Positions 31,030 through 41,270 of a stretch of DNA of 64,000 nt are shown here, piece by piece (position 1 is the first letter of the stretch; the number at the start of each line of letters is the position of its first letter). The translations under genes and the position numbers were made by a program. Source of the DNA: Veillonellales bacterium (GTDB lineage: Bacteria; Bacillota; Negativicutes; JAAYSF01); the NCBI GenBank assembly GCA_039680175.1, contig JBDKTO010000074.1, positions 1 to 64,000 of the forward strand. Reading direction: 5' to 3'. The notes under the pieces are model-generated. The model made no database searches. It was given only the letters and a program-made list of their open reading frames with translations, and was not told where the DNA came from.

Positions 31030-34000
31030 TTGCTGTTGCGAAAGCTGGAAGCTTACGGATTCAAATCGTTCGCGGACAAAACAGAAGTAGAATTTGGTCG
31101 TGGGGTAACCGCTATTGTAGGTCCTAACGGCAGTGGCAAAAGCAATATTTCAGATGCCATTCGCTGGGCATTAGGCGAGCAAAGCATCCGGAATTTGCGG
31201 GGCGCTAAAATGGAAGACGTAATCTTTGCCGGCAGCTCCGGGCGCCGGCCGATGGGAGTTGCGGAAGTAACTCTGACTTTTGATAATAGCGACGGGTCTC
31301 TGCCTTTGGATTTTAATGAAGTGACTATCACCCGTCGAGTATTCCGTTCCGGTGACAGTGAATATTTTATTAATAAAGCCCATTGTCGGTTAAAAGATAT
31401 TCATGATTTATTGTCCAATACGGGATTAGGCCGGGATTCCATGACGATCATCGGTCAAAATAAAATTGATGAAATATTAAATAGTAAGGCAGAAGACCGC
31501 CGTCTCTTATTTGAGGATGCTGCCGGCATAACAAAATATAAGCAGCGCAAGAAAGAGGCCTTGCGCAAACTTGAGGATACCCGCCAAAATCTCGTCAGGG
31601 TTGGCGACATTACCACTGAAATTGAAACTCAGCTTGTTCCTTTATCCCAAAGTGCGGCGCGAACTCAAAAATATAATAAACTTCATAATGAACTGATTAC
31701 CTGCCAAGTGACGGTGTTACTAGAAAAATTAAGTAAAGCGGAAAAAATGCTGGAAAGTGCTTCGTTGCAAAAGCAGACACTTGCTGATTCTGCAATCACG
31801 ACGAGTACCCGATTAACCTTAAAGGAAACGGATAAAGAACGTTTATCGACCGAATTAGAGCAAACGGATGAAGCGATTGCACAAGTAGCGACTGCAATTA
31901 GTCAGACTGCGGCGGAATTAGAACGAATGGATGGACAGATCGGTATTTCGAATGAACGTGTTAACCAAAGTAAGCAGATACAAAAACGGCTAACCGAGGA
32001 TGAGTTCCGCAATCAAAAACAACAGCAAGAGCTGCAAAGGCAGAGCAGCTGCCTGAAAGACAAAATAACGCAAAAACAGCTGCAGGAACAGCAGCTGACA
32101 GAGAATTTAACTGTAAAAACAACACAACGGGAACAAATTATCCAGAGTATGAATAAGCATGAACAGCAAATGGAAGCCGGCAAAGAACAGGCCTTGGGCT
32201 ATTTACAAGCGCTGATGAACGAACGGAACGCGATTGCTACCGCGGAACGCGATTTAATCAGGATTCAACAGCGTCATGTCAATTACGCACATGAGCGTAA
32301 CGAACACAATACACAGCTTACTGCAGCCCGGCAGCTGGAAACAAAGATTTGTCAAGACCAGCAGGCGGCGGCGATATTGCAGCAGCAGCTTAAGGCTCAG
32401 CAGGAACAACTTGCCAGCCGGAAAGCAGACTTGCAGTGTTCGTTACAACAATCAGCCGGGCAGGAAACCAGCTTGCAGAGCCAATTGAATGAATTCATTT
32501 CCCGCCGGCGGATCCTGGTCGGCATGCAGGAAGAATATGAAGGATTCGGCCGGGGAATTAAAAGTGTGTTGAACAGCAACGAAGACTGGCGTGTCGGGAT
32601 TTGTGGCGCAGTCGGTCAAATTTTAACTGTTCCGGATCCTTATGTCACCGCAATTGAAATTGCCCTTGGCGGTGCTGTACAGCATATCGTTACAGAAAAT
32701 GATGAAATTGCGAAACAGGCGATAACTTTTTTAAAAAACCATAAATTGGGACGAGCCACCTTTCTGCCCCTTACTACTGTTCACCCCCAATTGCCGCAGG
32801 AAATGGAAATCAGCGCTTCCCATGCAGTCGGGGCGATTGGCTTGGCGGCCGATCTTGTTACGTATGACAGACGTTACCAAAAAATCGCTGCCTATCTCCT
32901 GGGACGCATTATCATTGTGGATCACATTGATATTGCCTTGCGCATTGCCAAACAAAGCTCTTTTCGCTTGAAAGTAGTAACGCTGGAAGGCGAATTGCTG
33001 AATCCCGGCGGATCAATGACCGGGGGCAGTATCCGTCGGCGGGAAACCAGCTTTCTCAGCCGCAGCAATGAAATTGAAAAATGTAAAGAAAAAATTAATG
33101 ATACAAAAACAAAGTTAGCTGCTGCGGAGCGGAACAGAAAAAGCGATCAAAGAACATTATCTGAACTTGAGGCACAACTGCAGTCTGTCACTGACGAATA
33201 TCAGAAAGGCGAGCTGCGTCAGGCTGAATTGGAAATTCGCCGGGAAAAAGTCCATGATGACAGTACCCGGATTAGTTTGGCGATTTCCGCCATAACGGCT
33301 GAAATTGAAGACTGTCGGCAAGAACACCAGCAACTGGATTTGAATCTGGTGCAAAGTAAAGCCCGGGTAAAAAAACTGGAAAGCGACGATGTAAAACAGC
33401 AGCAGTCAGTGCAGCAATGGCAGACAACGCTGAAGGAAATGCAGTTATCCCGTGAGCAGCTAAATGCCGGGATTACGGACGACAAAGTCATGCTTTCAGC
33501 CTTGCAGCAAGAATTATCTTCGTTAATCAATACCTTAAACCAGTATCGCGAGGATAACGCTGTGATTCAGGCTCAACTCCAGAGTCTGATGGAAGAAAAA
33601 TCAGCTCTGGAGAAGCAGATAGCCGAATTGGGACAGGAAATGTCAATTATTACGGCCAAACGGACGGAACTTGCCAACCAAAAAATACAACGGGAGCAGG
33701 AATATCAGCAGCTGTATGCAAAAAAAGCAGCCACTCTTGGCGCCATGCAGCGGTCGGAACAAGAATTGAAGGAGCTGCGCCGCGCCGCTAGCGATCTGCA
33801 AAACAGATTGCATGAAGTAGAGCTGCTTGATACAAAATATAATTATGCGGTTACACATTGCATCAGTGAATTAAGCGAGCAATATTCACTGACAGTGGCA
33901 GAGGCTCATTCTTTACGCCGTTCTGAGACAAATATTCAATTGACAGCTATGATCCGGGATTTAGAAGGGGAAATAACCGAACTGGGACCGGTTAATCCGG

Positions 34001-34587
34001 CTGCGATTGAAGAGTATCAGCGCTTGCGGGAACGTTACCAATTTTTGCAAAAGCAATGTCAGGATCTTGTAGCTGCCCAAGATTATTTGTCATCCCTGCT
34101 TCACGACATTGATTCAACCATGGCGAAACAATTTTCTGCGGCCTTACGCAAGATTAATGAGTACTTTGGCGACATATTTGTGAAATTATTTGGCGGCGGC
34201 AAAGCGCATTTGGTATTAACAGACCCCAAGAACATGCTGGAAACAGGAATTGAAATCTTTGTTCAGCCCCCCGGGAAAAAGCAGCAAAATCTGGTTTCCC
34301 TATCGGGCGGCGAACGTGCCTTAACGGTAATTGCGCTGTTATTTGCCTTTTTAACGTACCGTCCGGCCCCCTTTAGCGTAGTTGACGAAATTGATGCTCC
34401 TTTGGATGAGGCTAATTTACAGCGATTCAGTAATTTTTTGCGAGAGTACTCGCAGCATACTCAGTTTATTGTAGTAACCCATCGTAAGGGAACCATGGAG
34501 GCAGCGGATGTTATGCATGGCGTTACTATTGAAGAAGCAGGCGTTTCTCGGCTTGTATCCGTCAAATTTACCGAAAAAGCCGGGTAA
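31030..34587 (+). CDS. smc: Chromosome segregation ATPase SMC
   Basis: About 1185 residues, the standard length. N-terminal ATPase half: KLEAYGFKSFADK and Walker A GPNGSGKSN; coiled coil to about 500; hinge about 505-665 with the Gly pair region GGSMTGGS at its end; second coiled coil; C-terminal half with signature LSGGERALT and Walker B FSVVDEIDAPLD. It compacts and segregates chromosomes with ScpA and ScpB. The start is uncertain: TTG at 31030 or 31036 gives the usual short N terminus, with a weak GGTGAT site; an ATG at 31003 would add nine residues. ftsY follows 30 bp later. Confidence 0.95.
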   Translation: MLLRKLEAYGFKSFADKTEVEFGRGVTAIVGPNGSGKSNISDAIRWALGEQSIRNLRGAKMEDVIFAGSSGRRPMGVAEVTLTFDNSDGSLPLDFNEVTITRRVFRSGDSEYFINKAHCRLKDIHDLLSNTGLGRDSMTIIGQNKIDEILNSKAEDRRLLFEDAAGITKYKQRKKEALRKLEDTRQNLVRVGDITTEIETQLVPLSQSAARTQKYNKLHNELITCQVTVLLEKLSKAEKMLESASLQKQTLADSAITTSTRLTLKETDKERLSTELEQTDEAIAQVATAISQTAAELERMDGQIGISNERVNQSKQIQKRLTEDEFRNQKQQQELQRQSSCLKDKITQKQLQEQQLTENLTVKTTQREQIIQSMNKHEQQMEAGKEQALGYLQALMNERNAIATAERDLIRIQQRHVNYAHERNEHNTQLTAARQLETKICQDQQAAAILQQQLKAQQEQLASRKADLQCSLQQSAGQETSLQSQLNEFISRRRILVGMQEEYEGFGRGIKSVLNSNEDWRVGICGAVGQILTVPDPYVTAIEIALGGAVQHIVTENDEIAKQAITFLKNHKLGRATFLPLTTVHPQLPQEMEISASHAVGAIGLAADLVTYDRRYQKIAAYLLGRIIIVDHIDIALRIAKQSSFRLKVVTLEGELLNPGGSMTGGSIRRRETSFLSRSNEIEKCKEKINDTKTKLAAAERNRKSDQRTLSELEAQLQSVTDEYQKGELRQAELEIRREKVHDDSTRISLAISAITAEIEDCRQEHQQLDLNLVQSKARVKKLESDDVKQQQSVQQWQTTLKEMQLSREQLNAGITDDKVMLSALQQELSSLINTLNQYREDNAVIQAQLQSLMEEKSALEKQIAELGQEMSIITAKRTELANQKIQREQEYQQLYAKKAATLGAMQRSEQELKELRRAASDLQNRLHEVELLDTKYNYAVTHCISELSEQYSLTVAEAHSLRRSETNIQLTAMIRDLEGEITELGPVNPAAIEEYQRLRERYQFLQKQCQDLVAAQDYLSSLLHDIDSTMAKQFSAALRKINEYFGDIFVKLFGGGKAHLVLTDPKNMLETGIEIFVQPPGKKQQNLVSLSGGERALTVIALLFAFLTYRPAPFSVVDEIDAPLDEANLQRFSNFLREYSQHTQFIVVTHRKGTMEAADVMHGVTIEEAGVSRLVSVKFTEKAG

Positions 34588-34617
34588 TTCGCTATCGAAC
34601 AACGGAGGTTTTTTATA

Positions 34618-35535
34618 ATGGGTTTCTTTGATAAATTAAAATCGGGTTTAGAAAAAACCAGGAAAGGTTTTACGGAAAAAATCGAGCAGCTGGTTATTGG
34701 CTATGCCCAAATTGATGATGAATTTCTTGATGATTTAGAAGCAGTACTGCTCTGTGCTGACGTGGGGGTGCAAACTACCGCTAAATTGATGGCTGCTGTG
34801 AGAGCGGGCATAAAGGCCAAAGAGATTCAATCGCCGGAGCAGTTAAAACCTTTCTTAGAAGAAAAGATCAGCGCTATCTTAGCCCAAGCTTCACCTGCTA
34901 CCCAATTGGCGGTAAATCCGCCCACCGTGATAGTGGTAGTCGGGGTAAACGGGGTAGGAAAAACCACCACGATTGGCAAGCTGGGGAATTTTTATCATCA
35001 GCAAGGCTGCAAGGTCATGCTGGCCGCCGGCGACACATTTCGGGCGGCCGCTATTGACCAATTGGAAATCTGGGGCAAACGGATCAAAGCCGACGTAATC
35101 AAGCAGACGGAAGGCTCGGATCCGGCGGCGGTCGCTTTTGATGCCGTACAATCGGCAAAAGCCAAAAAAGCCGATATTTTGCTTATCGATACGGCAGGAC
35201 GCCTTCATACGAAAGCCAATTTAATGGAAGAACTGAAAAAAATCAACCGGGTTATTGCCCGCGAGCTGCCGGGAGCGCCGCACGAAACCTTGCTGGTGCT
35301 TGACGCTACTACCGGTCAAAATGCGGTGAATCAGGCTAAAATTTTTGCTGAAACAGCCGACGTGTCCGGTGTGGTACTGACCAAATTGGACGGTACGGCT
35401 AAAGGCGGCGTGGTCGTAGCCATTAACGCTGAACTGCATATACCGGTAAAATGGATTGGCGTTGGTGAAGGTGTTAACGATTTGCGGCCATTTGTGCCCG
35501 GGGATTTTGCCAAGGCATTATTCGGTGACAAGTAA
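34618..35535 (+). CDS. ftsY: Signal recognition particle receptor FtsY
   Basis: 305-residue SRP GTPase. A short N domain without the acidic A region is followed by the G domain: G1 GVNGVGKTTTIGKL (about 106-119), DTAGRLHTK, VLDATTGQNAV and TKLDGTAKGG. It docks Ffh-ribosome complexes to SecYEG. ATG after GGAGGTT. The short form (about 300 residues) is typical of Firmicutes. Confidence 0.96.
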   Translation: MGFFDKLKSGLEKTRKGFTEKIEQLVIGYAQIDDEFLDDLEAVLLCADVGVQTTAKLMAAVRAGIKAKEIQSPEQLKPFLEEKISAILAQASPATQLAVNPPTVIVVVGVNGVGKTTTIGKLGNFYHQQGCKVMLAAGDTFRAAAIDQLEIWGKRIKADVIKQTEGSDPAAVAFDAVQSAKAKKADILLIDTAGRLHTKANLMEELKKINRVIARELPGAPHETLLVLDATTGQNAVNQAKIFAETADVSGVVLTKLDGTAKGGVVVAINAELHIPVKWIGVGEGVNDLRPFVPGDFAKALFGDK

Positions 35536-35541
35536 AAATAC

Positions 35542-35570
35542 TTGACAGCAGCTGCGGTATTCTTTATAAT
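35542..35570 (+). promoter_or_regulatory. Consensus sigma-A promoter for the ylxM-ffh-rpsP operon
   Basis: TTGACA (35542-35547), 17 bp, TATAAT (35565-35570), beginning 6 bp behind the ftsY stop. Perfect consensus. Confidence 0.92.
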
Positions 35571-35616
35571 TAATTTTTGTAAAGTGTTTCCTTGTTAGTA
35601 AATAGGTGATGTTACC

Positions 35617-35976
35617 GTGTTGGATAAAATTTTACGTATGGGCCTGTTGTTTGATTTTTACAGTGCTTTACTTACGGATAAGCAGCAGCAGTGTATCAAA
35701 ATGCATTATTTGAATGACTATTCCCTTGCGGAAATCGCCGATGACTTCCATGTTTCCCGTCAGGCCGTTTATGATATACTGCGGCGGGCGGAACAAACAT
35801 TGGAAGAATATGAGCAGAAGCTGCGGCTGGTGGAACGTTACCAGCGGGAGCAGCTGATCATCCGAAAAATTTACGATTTGTTAGCCGGTGTACCGGAAGA
35901 CAGCCGGCAGCATTCGGCAATCAATCAGGCGTTAGAACAATTAGTCAAATTGCTGGATTCCCCCAGGGAGGTGTAA
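35617..35976 (+). CDS. ylxM: YlxM family DNA-binding protein
   Basis: 119 residues with a sigma70-region-4-like helix-turn-helix: [32 protein letters not shown] (split here as helices at about 30-60). YlxM is encoded before ffh in most Firmicutes and in Streptococcus has been reported to bind SRP RNA/Ffh. GTG at 35617 after TAGGTGATG. One base separates it from the ffh start context, so they are coupled. Confidence 0.92.
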   Translation: MLDKILRMGLLFDFYSALLTDKQQQCIKMHYLNDYSLAEIADDFHVSRQAVYDILRRAEQTLEEYEQKLRLVERYQREQLIIRKIYDLLAGVPEDSRQHSAINQALEQLVKLLDSPREV

Positions 35977-35977
35977 C

Positions 35978-37324
35978 ATGGTATTTGAAGGATTAGCCGA
36001 CAAACTGCAGCAAACTTTTAAAAAATTGCGCGGGCGCGGTAAATTATCCGAAGCAGATGTTAATGAGGCCATGCGGGAAGTGCGAATGGCACTTTTGGAA
36101 GCCGATGTCAACTTCAAAGTAGTGAAAGACTTTATTGCCAAAATAAAAGCGCGGGCTGTGGGACAAGATGTTATGCAGAGCCTGACCCCGGCCCAGCATG
36201 TGATAAAAATTGTTAATGATGAACTGACAGAATTGATGGGCGGCGCACAAAGCCGGATTACGATTGCCTCACGTCCGCCGACGATTGTGATGCTGGTTGG
36301 CTTGCAGGGAGCCGGTAAGACAACTACTGCCGGTAAGCTGGCACATTTATTGAAAAAGCAAAGCAAACAGCCCCTGCTGGTGGCAGCCGATATTTACCGG
36401 CCGGCTGCAATTAAACAGCTGCAGGTATTGGGCGAACAGGTAGATTGTCCGGTATTTTCCCTGCCGGATAGCCGCAATGCTGTCGATATCGCTCAAAAGG
36501 CAATTGAATATGCCTTGTCCCATGCCCGGGATATGGTAATTATTGATACTGCCGGCCGACTGCATATCAATGAAGAGCTGATGCAGGAATTAAAGTCGAT
36601 TAAGCAGGCTGTTCAGCCCCACGAGATACTGCTGGTTGTCGATGCCATGACAGGTCAGGATGCCGTCACTGTTGCCGAAAGTTTTAATAATGATTTAGGC
36701 GTGGACGGCGTAATTCTGACAAAACTGGACGGCGATGCCCGGGGCGGCGCAGCTTTGTCGGTTAAAGCAGTAACCGGCCGGCCAATTAAATTTGCCGGTA
36801 TGGGTGAGAAATTAGATGCATTAGAACCGTTTCATCCGGATCGCATGGCTTCGCGAATCCTGGGAATGGGCGACGTGCTTAGCTTGATTGAGAAGGCTGA
36901 GTCAGCCATTGATCTTGAGCAAGCCAAGGCGATGGAAAAGAAGTTTCGTAAAGAAAGCTTTACCCTGGAAGATTTCTTAGATCAAATGCAGCAAGTGCGT
37001 AAATTAGGACCCCTTGATCAAATACTGGGCATGCTGCCGGGAATGGGTAATCTGAAAAAGCTGCAGGATGTCAAGATTGATGAAAAAGAACTCAGCCAGA
37101 TTGAAGCCATTATTCGTTCCATGACCATCAAAGAACGCCGGGATCCGGCTATTATTAACGGCAGCCGGCGCAAGCGCATTGCCTTGGGCAGCGGTACCCG
37201 CGTTCAAGCCGTTAATAAGCTGCTGAAACAGTTTGCGGAGGCTAAAAAGATGATGAAGCGGCTTCAGGGAATGCAAAAAGGGAAAAAGGGGCTGGGAGGA
37301 TTTAACTTGCCATTCATGCGCTGA
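35978..37324 (+). CDS. ffh: Signal recognition particle protein Ffh
   Basis: 448 residues: N domain (1-90), G domain with [15 protein letters not shown] (about 107-121), [26 protein letters not shown], then the Met-rich M domain (about 300-448; [28 protein letters not shown]) that binds signal sequences and 4.5S RNA. ATG after GGGAGGTG, one base behind the ylxM stop. Confidence 0.97.
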   Translation: MVFEGLADKLQQTFKKLRGRGKLSEADVNEAMREVRMALLEADVNFKVVKDFIAKIKARAVGQDVMQSLTPAQHVIKIVNDELTELMGGAQSRITIASRPPTIVMLVGLQGAGKTTTAGKLAHLLKKQSKQPLLVAADIYRPAAIKQLQVLGEQVDCPVFSLPDSRNAVDIAQKAIEYALSHARDMVIIDTAGRLHINEELMQELKSIKQAVQPHEILLVVDAMTGQDAVTVAESFNNDLGVDGVILTKLDGDARGGAALSVKAVTGRPIKFAGMGEKLDALEPFHPDRMASRILGMGDVLSLIEKAESAIDLEQAKAMEKKFRKESFTLEDFLDQMQQVRKLGPLDQILGMLPGMGNLKKLQDVKIDEKELSQIEAIIRSMTIKERRDPAIINGSRRKRIALGSGTRVQAVNKLLKQFAEAKKMMKRLQGMQKGKKGLGGFNLPFMR

Positions 37325-37391
37325 TGCATTATCAGCGGGCAGCTTGGATAATAGTATTTTCACTGGATATTCTATGAAGGAGGTGATTTTT

Positions 37392-37673
37392 GTGGCAGTT
37401 AAAATTCGTTTAAACCGTATGGGAGCTAAGAAGAACCCTTTTTATCGCGTAGTTGTGGCTGATTCCCGTTTCCCTCGCGATGGCCGATTTATTGAAATTC
37501 TGGGACACTACGATTCCACGCAAGACCCGGCAATCATCAAAATCGATGAAGATAAAGTAATTGATTGGCTGAAAAAAGGCGCTCAGCCCACGGATACTGT
37601 AAAGGCATTGTTAAGCCAGATCGGTATTATGAAAAAATGGGATGAACTGAAGCGTACGAAGAAAGAGGCGTAA
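37392..37673 (+). CDS. rpsP: 30S ribosomal protein S16
   Basis: 93 residues: [24 protein letters not shown] cut to its recognisable core [16 protein letters not shown], and [15 protein letters not shown] at 37392 after AAGGAGGTGA; the frame runs upstream for 16 codons but without a site. First gene of the rpsP-khpA-ylqD-rimM-trmD run. Confidence 0.97.
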   Translation: MAVKIRLNRMGAKKNPFYRVVVADSRFPRDGRFIEILGHYDSTQDPAIIKIDEDKVIDWLKKGAQPTDTVKALLSQIGIMKKWDELKRTKKEA

Positions 37674-37678
37674 TAACA

Positions 37679-37906
37679 ATGAAAGAGCTTATTGAAATTA
37701 TCGCCAAAGCATTAGTTAAAAATCCGGAGCAAGTCAATGTTACGGAAGCGCTGGATTCCCATGCTGACGTATATGAATTGCGGGTAGCCCCGGATGATAT
37801 GGGAAAGATTATCGGCAAACAAGGCCGTATTGCCAAAGCATTGCGAACGGTAGTAAAAGCTGCCGCCACTCGTGAAAACAAGAAGGTTATGATCGAAATT
37901 ATCTAA
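37679..37906 (+). CDS. khpA: KH-domain RNA-binding protein (KhpA/YlqC)
   Basis: 75-residue single type II KH domain with the GxxG loop in IIGKQGRIAKALRTVV. In other Firmicutes it pairs with KhpB and binds many RNAs, affecting cell division and length. Located between rpsP and ylqD as usual; ATG 5 bp behind the rpsP stop. Confidence 0.94.
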   Translation: MKELIEIIAKALVKNPEQVNVTEALDSHADVYELRVAPDDMGKIIGKQGRIAKALRTVVKAAATRENKKVMIEII

Positions 37907-37921
37907 AAAGGCGGTTAGGAC

Positions 37922-38329
37922 ATGGATAAGATATCGTTAAAATGTCCGGTGACCATTAAAGCAAAAGTTACCGAAGACCTGAAAAAACAATTAGCTGTTG
38001 AGATTCAGGATGCCATAAAGAAAGTGGATATTGAATTGCAGCAAATTGATTTTCACGCCAAAAGAATGATGACCGAACAAGCGAAGCAGGACGCTCAGGG
38101 CCTTATTGCCATTAGACAGCAAATTGATCTGGAAAAGCAAAAACGGCTGGAATTTAAAAATAATATGTTGGAAAAGCTAAAGGAAACAGCCCAATTGGAG
38201 CAGGGAGCGGAAATTGTTCAAGGTACGCTGGAGCGGATAGTGGAAGTCAGCATAGGCGATAATTTGCCTAAAATTATGAACACTGAGATTTTGCTGGAAG
38301 ACGGTAAAATCATTGCCTTTCGCAGTTAG
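37922..38329 (+). CDS. ylqD: YlqD family protein
   Basis: 135 residues: N-terminal strand (MDKISLKCPVTIKAKV), a charged coiled-coil middle (about 40-95; QIDLEKQKRLEFKNNMLEKL) and a C-terminal beta segment (VEVSIGDNLPKIMNTEILLEDGKIIAFRS). A conserved but uncharacterised gene of the rpsP-trmD region. ATG after AGGCGGTTAGG. Confidence 0.88.
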   Translation: MDKISLKCPVTIKAKVTEDLKKQLAVEIQDAIKKVDIELQQIDFHAKRMMTEQAKQDAQGLIAIRQQIDLEKQKRLEFKNNMLEKLKETAQLEQGAEIVQGTLERIVEVSIGDNLPKIMNTEILLEDGKIIAFRS

Positions 38330-38337
38330 TCGATCTT

Positions 38338-38838
38338 ATGGCCGAACAGTTAATTGCAGTGGGAAAAATTGTTGCCCCGCACGGTGTGCGGGGTGACGTT
38401 CGTGTTATTCCGCTTACCGACTTTCCGCAGCGATTTCAAAAATCAAAAAATATCTTATTAGAAGATAGAACCTGCTTGACCATTGAGCAAGTAAAATATC
38501 ACAATCGGTTTGTTTTGTTAAAATTCCGCACCTTTAATACGATAAATGAGGTAGAAAGCCTAAAGGGCAAAATACTTTATGTAGAGGAAAAAGATGTTGT
38601 TCCCCTGCCGGTAGGACAGTATTATCATTTCCAAATTGTTGGGTTACAGGTTTATACTGATCAGGGCAAATATATCGGGACTATCACCGATATCCTGGAA
38701 ACCGGCAGCAATGATGTTTACGTAGTTGAGCAAGAAGGAAGCAAACCTGTATTAATACCGGCTTTAAAAAAAGTGGTGCAGAAAGTCGATGTGGCCAATG
38801 GACAGATGATGGTAAAACTCCAGGAAGAATGGGAATAG
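38338..38838 (+). CDS. rimM: Ribosome maturation factor RimM
   Basis: 166 residues: N-terminal beta-barrel (IAVGKIVAPHGVRGDVRVIPLTDFPQRF, split as GKIVAPHGVRGDVRV) and a C-terminal PRC-barrel domain (YYHFQIVGLQVY...VLIPALKKVVQKVDV). It binds S19 and assists 30S head maturation. ATG 8 bp behind ylqD, 3 bp before trmD. Confidence 0.96.
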   Translation: MAEQLIAVGKIVAPHGVRGDVRVIPLTDFPQRFQKSKNILLEDRTCLTIEQVKYHNRFVLLKFRTFNTINEVESLKGKILYVEEKDVVPLPVGQYYHFQIVGLQVYTDQGKYIGTITDILETGSNDVYVVEQEGSKPVLIPALKKVVQKVDVANGQMMVKLQEEWE

Positions 38839-38841
38839 ATT

Positions 38842-39588
38842 ATGCGGATTGATATTGTTTCATTATTTCCCGAAATGTTCGAGGGCCCCTTGGGGCACAG
38901 CATCCTTAAGCGAGCCCAGGATGCTGATTTATTGCAGATTCATGTTACTAATCCCAGAAAATTCACCGATGATAAGCATCACATAACGGATGACTGTCCT
39001 TTTGGCGGCGGTGCGGGAATGGTCATGAAACCGGAGCCGATTTATCGGGCGGTACAAGACATTGTTGCCGCTGCTAATATTGCCAACCGGCGGATTATTT
39101 TGCTGTGCCCCGGCGGCTATCCCTTAGATCAGCGGAAAACACAGCAATTATCCCAGTATGAGCAGCTTATCTTTGTGTGCGGCCATTATGAAGGAATTGA
39201 CGACCGGATTCGGCAGCATGTCGCTGATGAAGCTGTTTCTATTGGCGACTATGTTTTGACAGGCGGCGAATTACCGGCTATGGTGGTAATTGATGCAGTG
39301 GCACGGTTAGTGCCGGGGGTGCTTGGCTCCAGTGAGTCCGCCCCAGCGGATTCTTTTTACAACGGACTATTAGAATATCCCCAGTATACCCGGCCCCAGG
39401 AATTTAATGGCTGGTCGGTGCCGGAAATTTTATTGTCCGGTAATCATGCAAAAATTGAACGCTGGCGAAGGAAGCAATCCATTCTTAACACCCTGGAACG
39501 GCGGCCGGACTTATTGAAGCAGTTTCAACTGAGTCAGGAAGATGTTAAACTGTTGTCGGAAATTCTTGCGGAGCGAGAGGAAGGCTAA
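38842..39588 (+). CDS. trmD: tRNA (guanine37-N1)-methyltransferase
   Basis: 248-residue SPOUT methyltransferase. [20 protein letters not shown] at the N terminus, [13 protein letters not shown], the trefoil-knot SAM site [11 protein letters not shown]...[12 protein letters not shown] and [15 protein letters not shown] with the catalytic Asp region. It methylates G37 next to G36 to prevent frameshifting. Coupled to rimM (3 bp). Confidence 0.97.
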   Translation: MRIDIVSLFPEMFEGPLGHSILKRAQDADLLQIHVTNPRKFTDDKHHITDDCPFGGGAGMVMKPEPIYRAVQDIVAAANIANRRIILLCPGGYPLDQRKTQQLSQYEQLIFVCGHYEGIDDRIRQHVADEAVSIGDYVLTGGELPAMVVIDAVARLVPGVLGSSESAPADSFYNGLLEYPQYTRPQEFNGWSVPEILLSGNHAKIERWRRKQSILNTLERRPDLLKQFQLSQEDVKLLSEILAEREEG

Positions 39589-39589
39589 T

Positions 39590-40177
39590 ATGAGAGCGCC
39601 GATTTATCTTGGCCTGGTGCATTATCCTATTTATAATAGAAATGGTCAGGTGATTACCACCGCCATTACTAATTTTGATATCCATGACATTGCCCGTACC
39701 TCGCGGACTTATAATATAAAAAAATATTTCATCATTCATCCCTTAGAAAGCCAGGCGGCGCTTGCCAAAGATATTATCCATTATTGGCAGGACGGTTTTG
39801 GCAGCCGCTATAATCCGGATCGGCGGGAAGCGTTCAGCATAGTGGATATTATCCCCGATATTGAGAAGGCTGTCGCGCGGATAGAAGATGCGGAAGGGGT
39901 AAAGCCAATTCTGGTTGCTACGGATGCCCGGACATTTTCCCATGCTGTTTCTTACAGGGAGCTGCGAACCAAGCTGGAAACGGGCAGCAGTCCCGTCTTA
40001 CTGTTATTTGGCACAGGGTGGGGCATGGAGAAACAGATTATGGCCCGGTTTGATTATATTTTGGATCCAATTTATGGCCCGGGAGATTATAATCATTTAC
40101 CGGTGCGAGCGGCAGCGGCTATTATTTTAGACAGACTTTTAGGCGAACCCTGGTGGCAGGGTCCAAAAATTTCTTGA
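39590..40177 (+). CDS. SPOUT-like RNA methyltransferase (PF09936-type)
   Basis: 195 residues: IYLGLVHYPIYNRNGQVITTAITNFD at the N terminus, then HDIARTSRTYNIKKYFIIHP, and LLLFGTGWGMEKQIM near the C terminus, which match the RNA_Me_trans family found directly after trmD in many clostridia, Negativicutes and Thermotogae. A SAM-dependent RNA target is assumed from the fold; the substrate is unknown. ATG at 39590 follows GAGGAAGG, one base after the trmD stop; the longer frame upstream is inside trmD. Confidence 0.87.
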   Translation: MRAPIYLGLVHYPIYNRNGQVITTAITNFDIHDIARTSRTYNIKKYFIIHPLESQAALAKDIIHYWQDGFGSRYNPDRREAFSIVDIIPDIEKAVARIEDAEGVKPILVATDARTFSHAVSYRELRTKLETGSSPVLLLFGTGWGMEKQIMARFDYILDPIYGPGDYNHLPVRAAAAIILDRLLGEPWWQGPKIS

Positions 40178-40202
40178 GTTTCCGCTGCGTATATGATACA
40201 AT
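40174..40202 (+). promoter_or_regulatory. Sigma-A promoter of rplS
   Basis: TTGAGT (40174-40179), 17 bp, TACAAT (40197-40202). It starts inside the stop of the preceding gene and gives a leader of about 75 nt before rplS; the leader may hold an L19 autoregulatory site, but no specific structure is claimed. Confidence 0.75.
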
Positions 40203-40286
40203 TTTAAACGTGTAAACGGATGGTCCTCTGCTTTTATGCTGTTGTGCTAAGGGTACGAACGTCTAGTATTAAGGAGGAATTTAGTA

Positions 40287-40628
40287 ATGAATATGATTCA
40301 GGCACTTGAACAGGAACAACTTCGAAAGGATATTCCTTCATTTAAACCAGGCGATACCGTCCGTGTCCATGTAAAAGTCGTCGAAGGCAATCGTGAACGG
40401 ATTCAGGTATTCGAAGGCGTGGTCATTAATCGCAAAAGCGGCGGCGTACGTGAAACCTTCACCGTTCGGCGGATATCCTACGGCGTAGGGGTTGAACGTA
40501 CTTTCCCAGTGCATTCACCGCGAGTTGATAAAATTGAAGTGATGCGCCGCGGCATTGTCCGTCGGGCGAAGCTGTACTATTTGCGCAATCTTACCGGTAA
40601 AGCGGCGCGTATTAAAGAAAGACGCTAG
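40287..40628 (+). CDS. rplS: 50S ribosomal protein L19
   Basis: 113 residues with [26 protein letters not shown] cut to [13 protein letters not shown], the [16 protein letters not shown] block and C-terminal [21 protein letters not shown]. It lies at the 30S-50S interface. ATG after AAGGAGG. Own promoter and terminator, so it can be expressed apart from trmD. Confidence 0.97.
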   Translation: MNMIQALEQEQLRKDIPSFKPGDTVRVHVKVVEGNRERIQVFEGVVINRKSGGVRETFTVRRISYGVGVERTFPVHSPRVDKIEVMRRGIVRRAKLYYLRNLTGKAARIKERR

Positions 40629-40640
40629 GATGGTAGTGAT

Positions 40641-40674
40641 AGGGACTGTATCTTCAGTCCCTTTCTTCATTTTG
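40641..40674 (+). terminator. Terminator between rplS and lepB
   Basis: AGGGACTG (40641-40648) pairs with CAGTCCCT (40655-40662), six-base loop, then TTCTTCATTTT. Confidence 0.75.
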
Positions 40675-40689
40675 CAAGGAGGAATGATG

Positions 40690-41217
40690 GTGAGCAATAC
40701 AAATTTAGGGGAAGAGATTAAGGACTGGATTATTTCGATTCTGATTGCGGTGGTATTAGCGTTTTTTATTCGTTATTTTATTGTGGAATTATATATGGTA
40801 GAAGGTCCCTCCATGCGTCCTACCCTGCAAAATAGTGAGCGGCTGGTAGTCAATAAATTTATTTACCGCTTTAAGGCGCCGGAGCGTGGCGATGTCCTGG
40901 TATTTCGTTATCCTCGGGATCCCAGTCGAGATTTTATTAAACGGGTTATCGCCGTGGCCGGTGATTCTATAGAAGTTAAGGACGGGCGAGTATTTGTAAA
41001 CAGCCAGCTCATGAATGAGCCTTACATATTGGAAAAAACCCGGGGTTCCTATTCTTTGACGACAGTACCGGAAGGCCGTATTTTTGTCATGGGAGATAAT
41101 CGCAATAACTCCGAAGACAGCCGGTTCCGTGATGTGGGGTTTGTCCCGCTGGAGTTAGTAAAAGGGAAAGCAGTCATGGTTTTTTGGCCCTTGGATCACA
41201 TAAAAGCGCTGCCTTAA
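40690..41217 (+). CDS. lepB: Signal peptidase I
   Basis: About 175 residues. One N-terminal membrane helix (WIISILIAVVLAFFIRYF), catalytic Ser in VEGPSMRPTL (about 37), catalytic Lys in RDFIKRVIAVAGD (about 78), and box E MGDNRNNSEDSR. It removes Sec and Tat signal peptides at the outer face of the membrane. Three start codons in a row (ATG 40684, ATG 40687, GTG 40690) follow AAGGAGG; the GTG has the best spacing (7). Confidence 0.95.
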   Translation: MSNTNLGEEIKDWIISILIAVVLAFFIRYFIVELYMVEGPSMRPTLQNSERLVVNKFIYRFKAPERGDVLVFRYPRDPSRDFIKRVIAVAGDSIEVKDGRVFVNSQLMNEPYILEKTRGSYSLTTVPEGRIFVMGDNRNNSEDSRFRDVGFVPLELVKGKAVMVFWPLDHIKALP

Positions 41218-41270
41218 TATCAAACTACTAGCAAGACTTAGATTATGGCTTGACAGAGAGTGAGATCATC